NCBI GenBank assembly: GCA_934675205.1
Contig: CAKUPQ010000001.1
Location: 248,001 to 312,000, forward strand
Length of the DNA stretch: 64,000 bases
Source: an uncultured Flavobacteriaceae bacterium
GTDB taxonomy: Bacteria > Bacteroidota > Bacteroidia > Flavobacteriales > Flavobacteriaceae
Direction of reading: 5' to 3'
Notes under the pieces: model-generated
Seen by the model: the letters and a program-made list of their open reading frames with translations, nothing else
The model's database searches: none
What the model was told of the DNA's origin: nothing
Shown here: positions 61,822 to 64,000 of the stretch, piece by piece
Position numbering within the stretch: the first letter of the stretch is position 1
Layout of the letters: the number at the start of each line of letters is the position of its first letter
Position numbers and translations under genes: made by a program

Positions 61822-62520
61822 TTACTGATTATCCTCTGCTTTCTTGTTTTTTGGTTTTCTGACAAGTTTGATAATTACCGGAAGTGTAGTGATCAAAATA
61901 ATAGTAATTACAATAAGTCCGATATTATCTTTGAGTTCTACTCCAAACGTTTTTCCGAAAAGGTCATTCAGATAGTGTCCTGCAAAAATCAAACTGAAAG
62001 ACCAAATTATAGAGCTGATAACATTATACAGCATAAAAGGTCTTTTATTCATTCCGGAAATTCCTGCCACAATCGGGGCAAATGTTCTGAAAATAGGAAA
62101 GAATCGGGCAAGAATAATAGCTCTGCCTCCGTGTTTTTCAAAGAAATCTCTTGATTGAAACAAATATTTTTTCTTAAAGAAGAAACTATCTTCTCTACTA
62201 TACAAAAAAGGACCGCTTTTTGCTCCAAACCAATATCCAACCATATTCCCAAGAATTCCTGCAAAAGCAACCATAGAAGAAAGTAGTAAAACATTCAGAA
62301 AATCACTATCGATATGTATAAACTGACTAACAAGTTCGGTAGAATAAATCCCTGAAAGAAATAACAAACTGTCTCCGGGCAGAAAAAAACCTACAAAAAG
62401 CCCTGTTTCTGCAAAAACGATAAATAGTACAACCCAAAGACCAATGTTTATACCTCCTATTTTCATATTGATATAAAATTCCGGATTTATGAGTTGTAAC
62501 CAATCGAAGCCTTCCTGCAT
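61822..62520 (-). CDS. DedA family membrane protein (VTT domain)
   Basis: 232 residues, five to six hydrophobic segments. Starts with 'VFAETGLFVGFFLPGDSLLFLSG' (E and P-G-D of the first re-entrant region, about 36-58), then 'GYWFGAKSGPFLYSR' and 'ILARFFPIFRTFAPIVAGISGMNKRPFMLYNVI' (F-x-R-x-x-P pattern, about 140-172). DedA/VTT proteins are undecaprenyl-phosphate or phospholipid flippases in several bacteria. Convergent with the phosphohexomutase and the relic. Confidence 0.9.
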   Translation of the reverse strand: MQEGFDWLQLINPEFYINMKIGGINIGLWVVLFIVFAETGLFVGFFLPGDSLLFLSGIYSTELVSQFIHIDSDFLNVLLLSSMVAFAGILGNMVGYWFGAKSGPFLYSREDSFFFKKKYLFQSRDFFEKHGGRAIILARFFPIFRTFAPIVAGISGMNKRPFMLYNVISSIIWSFSLIFAGHYLNDLFGKTFGVELKDNIGLIVITIILITTLPVIIKLVRKPKNKKAEDNQ

Positions 62521-62638
62521 TTTGAATATATTTTGTTGTTTAGAGAAAGAAAAAAACTTGTTTTTTTCAGCCCGTGAAATTAGTTTATTTATTCTTAAAG
62601 CAAGTTAAAAAAAACACAAAGTTCTATAAATTTGAGGT

Positions 62639-63697
62639 TTATGATAAATTATTATCCTGAACAGTTTTTTTGATATGCTGTTCTTCCGATTTCGGATAAA
62701 TCAAAATTGTATTTTCGGTTTCGACAATGATAAAATCATTGATTCCTTTCAACACAACCGTTTTTCCTTTTTGCGTTCGAACAATATTATTTTCTGCATT
62801 TTCTGTGATGAGATTTGCGTTGACAACCGCATTTTGGTTTTCGTTTTTCGGTAGTTTTTCGTAAAGGGAACCCCAAGTTCCTAAATCGTTCCAATCAAAA
62901 TCAGATGGAAGAACATATACATTTTGGGCTTTTTCCAAAATAGCATAATCAATCGAAATGTTGTCGGATTTTGGGTAGTTTTTTTCGATAAACGATTGTT
63001 CGTCAGACGTATTATACATTTCGTTTCCACTCTCGAAAAGCGAAAACATTTCTGGCTGGTATTTTTTAAACGCACTAATTATCGACTCAGAAGACCAAAC
63101 GAAAATTCCTGCATTCCACAAAAAATTACCCCTTTCAAGAAATTGCTTGGCCGTTTCAAGATTTGGTTTTTCACGAAATTGCAGTACTTTTTTAATGGGA
63201 TTAGCATCGTTTTTGTCAAATTCGATATAACCGTAACCTGTATTCGGATAAGTCGGCTGAATTCCTAATGTCATCAGAGCATCGTTGTTTTCACAAAACG
63301 AAAAAGATTGTTTCAGGTGTTCTACAAATAGTTTTTCATCTTCAATCCAATGATCGGAAGGGGCAACCAAAATCTGTGCATTCGGGTTTAGTTTCTGAAT
63401 TTTCAGAGAAGCATACAAAATGCAAGGAGCTGTATTTCGCATTACAGGCTCAAGAATTACCTGCTTTCGAGAAATATTTAACTGATTTAAAACCAGGCTA
63501 TTATATCGTTCGTTAGTCAGAATCAGAATATTTTCGGAAGGAATCAGTTGTGACAAACGAGAAAACGTTTTCTGCAAAAGTGTTTCTCCCGTTCCTAACA
63601 TATCGTGAAATTGTTTCGGAAAATCGGGAGTGCTTAACGGATAAAATCGAGAACCAACTCCTCCTGCCATTAAAATTGCGAAATAATTGCTATTCAT
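62639..63697 (-). CDS. Mannose-1-phosphate guanylyltransferase
   Basis: 352 residues from ATG 63695-63697 (MNSNYFAILMAGG); ATGs 9 and 51 bp further upstream are in frame but place extra residues before the nucleotide-binding strand. 'ILMAGGVGSRFYPLSTPDFPKQF' (about 8-30) is the pyrophosphorylase signature; 'EPVMRNTAPCILYASL', 'VAPSDHWI', 'QFREKPNLETAKQFLERGNFLWNAGIFVW' and 'DYAILEKAQNVYVLPSDFDWNDLGTWGSLYEKL' are ManC features. It makes GDP-mannose from mannose-1-P and GTP. No isomerase domain. Confidence 0.93.
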   Translation of the reverse strand: MNSNYFAILMAGGVGSRFYPLSTPDFPKQFHDMLGTGETLLQKTFSRLSQLIPSENILILTNERYNSLVLNQLNISRKQVILEPVMRNTAPCILYASLKIQKLNPNAQILVAPSDHWIEDEKLFVEHLKQSFSFCENNDALMTLGIQPTYPNTGYGYIEFDKNDANPIKKVLQFREKPNLETAKQFLERGNFLWNAGIFVWSSESIISAFKKYQPEMFSLFESGNEMYNTSDEQSFIEKNYPKSDNISIDYAILEKAQNVYVLPSDFDWNDLGTWGSLYEKLPKNENQNAVVNANLITENAENNIVRTQKGKTVVLKGINDFIIVETENTILIYPKSEEQHIKKTVQDNNLS

Positions 63698-63788
63698 TGC
63701 GTTCATAAAAATTGTTCCAAAGATAATTTTTTCGTTGTTAATCCACAAAAAAGATATTTTTTAAAGTTTAAATACATTTTTTTTACTC

Positions 63789-63845
63789 ATACCCCTAAAA
63801 AAATACAGGGTATATGTTGTATAAAAACATTTTTTTATATTTTTG
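63789..63845 (+). promoter_or_regulatory. Promoter and upstream palindrome of glutamine synthetase gene
   Basis: GTTG (63816-63819), 18-nt spacer, TATTTTTG (63838-63845). Directly upstream ATACCC (63789-63794) and GGGTAT (63808-63813) form a 6-bp inverted repeat that could bind a nitrogen regulator. Confidence 0.5.
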
Positions 63846-63886
63846 CATCAAATTTAAAGGGGTACAAATCAAAAATAAGCAAAAAA

Positions 63887-64000
63887 ATGTCAACATTCAG
63901 ATTTCAAGCAATTAAAGAAGCAACTTCAAGAACGGAAGTTCACGTAGAAGAATTAGGACGAAAATCAGCTATTTTCGGACAAAACGTATTCAACGACAAA
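63887..64000 (+). CDS. glnN: Glutamine synthetase III (GlnN type), 5' fragment
   Basis: 38 codons from ATG 63887 run to the window end. 'MSTFRFQAIKEATSRTEVHVEELGRKSAIFGQNVFNDK' matches the N-terminus of the large type III glutamine synthetases, which keep 'FG.NVFND' here. The full protein should be about 700 residues and catalyse ATP-dependent amidation of glutamate. Placement after a complete promoter supports this start. Confidence 0.85.
   Translation, partial: MSTFRFQAIKEATSRTEVHVEELGRKSAIFGQNVFNDK

Noticed and set aside
1-64000. tRNA or rRNA genes
   Set aside because: Intergenic gaps were inspected for cloverleaf-like GC-rich segments and the TTCGA-type arm; none was convincing.

Overview
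The window is an AT-rich chromosomal segment of a Bacteroidetes bacterium, most likely a Flavobacteriaceae member (Flavobacterium-like). The evidence is seen directly: promoters of the Bacteroidetes form TTG-N18-20-TAnnTTTG, few Shine-Dalgarno sequences, type IX secretion (T9SS) C-terminal sorting domains, a GlnN-type glutamine synthetase III, an alternative complex III plus caa3/aa3-oxidase cluster, and family-typical genes (DUF2911, DUF4199, DUF3341, DUF2807, GH3-like). Most of it is housekeeping chromosome. Accessory features sit in the intergenic regions. Family assignments come from motif recognition; no database search was possible.

Layout. 1-6.4 kb: the 3' end of a beta-propeller phytase, a DUF2807 lipoprotein, tex, a DUF2911 protein and three unassigned envelope proteins. 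6.43-7.82 kb: a complete IS4-family element inserted in a terminator palindrome. 7.8-13.4 kb: hisS with a small coiled-coil membrane protein, fhs, a SpoU-type RNA methyltransferase and a LysE-type exporter. 13.4-18.3 kb: a candidate 208-bp MITE, a 2-hydroxyacid dehydrogenase, a SatD/DUF3307 pair behind a 28-bp-period operator array, and an MsbA-like ABC exporter. 18.3-23.9 kb: the rod-shape operon mreB-mreC-mreD-mrdA-rodA (minus strand, overlapping genes). 24-28.7 kb: a T9SS subtilase, an ArsC/Spx-like protein, a ChaN-like lipoprotein and hemN with an FNR-type palindrome. 28.8-40.1 kb: respiratory cluster actA-B-C-D-E-F-coxB-coxA (minus strand), i.e. quinol:cytochrome c oxidoreductase followed by its oxidase. 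40.2-52.1 kb: SPOR protein, FMN reductase, ychF, peptide-binding lipoprotein, DoxX, hemC, CCA-adding enzyme, FN3 lipoprotein, TPR protein, Sua5 and an HTH regulator. 52.3-64 kb: unassigned lipoprotein and regulatory-domain protein, GH3-like, M23 peptidase, DUF4199, GT2, a frameshift-split peptidyl-arginine/agmatine deiminase, a phosphohexomutase followed by a short relic of an msbA-like gene, DedA, mannose-1-phosphate guanylyltransferase and the start of glutamine synthetase III.

The genes support aerobic quinol oxidation (ACIII and oxidase, with tetrapyrrole genes hemC and hemN), lateral-wall synthesis (Mre/PBP2/RodA), T9SS secretion and core translation. The best candidate for an under-described system is the SatD/DUF3307 pair. 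The SatD-like protein keeps the two-aspartate layout of a class III nucleotidyl-cyclase palm plus a C-terminal HTH. It is coupled to a polytopic membrane protein with intramembrane His/Asp residues. It is preceded by tandem copies of TTATAAC-N8-GTTATAA that run into its promoter. Other points worth a second look are the IS4 element that splits one bidirectional terminator and supplies two of its own, the msbA relic downstream of pgm, and the split deiminase whose catalytic Cys lies beyond a one-base frameshift.
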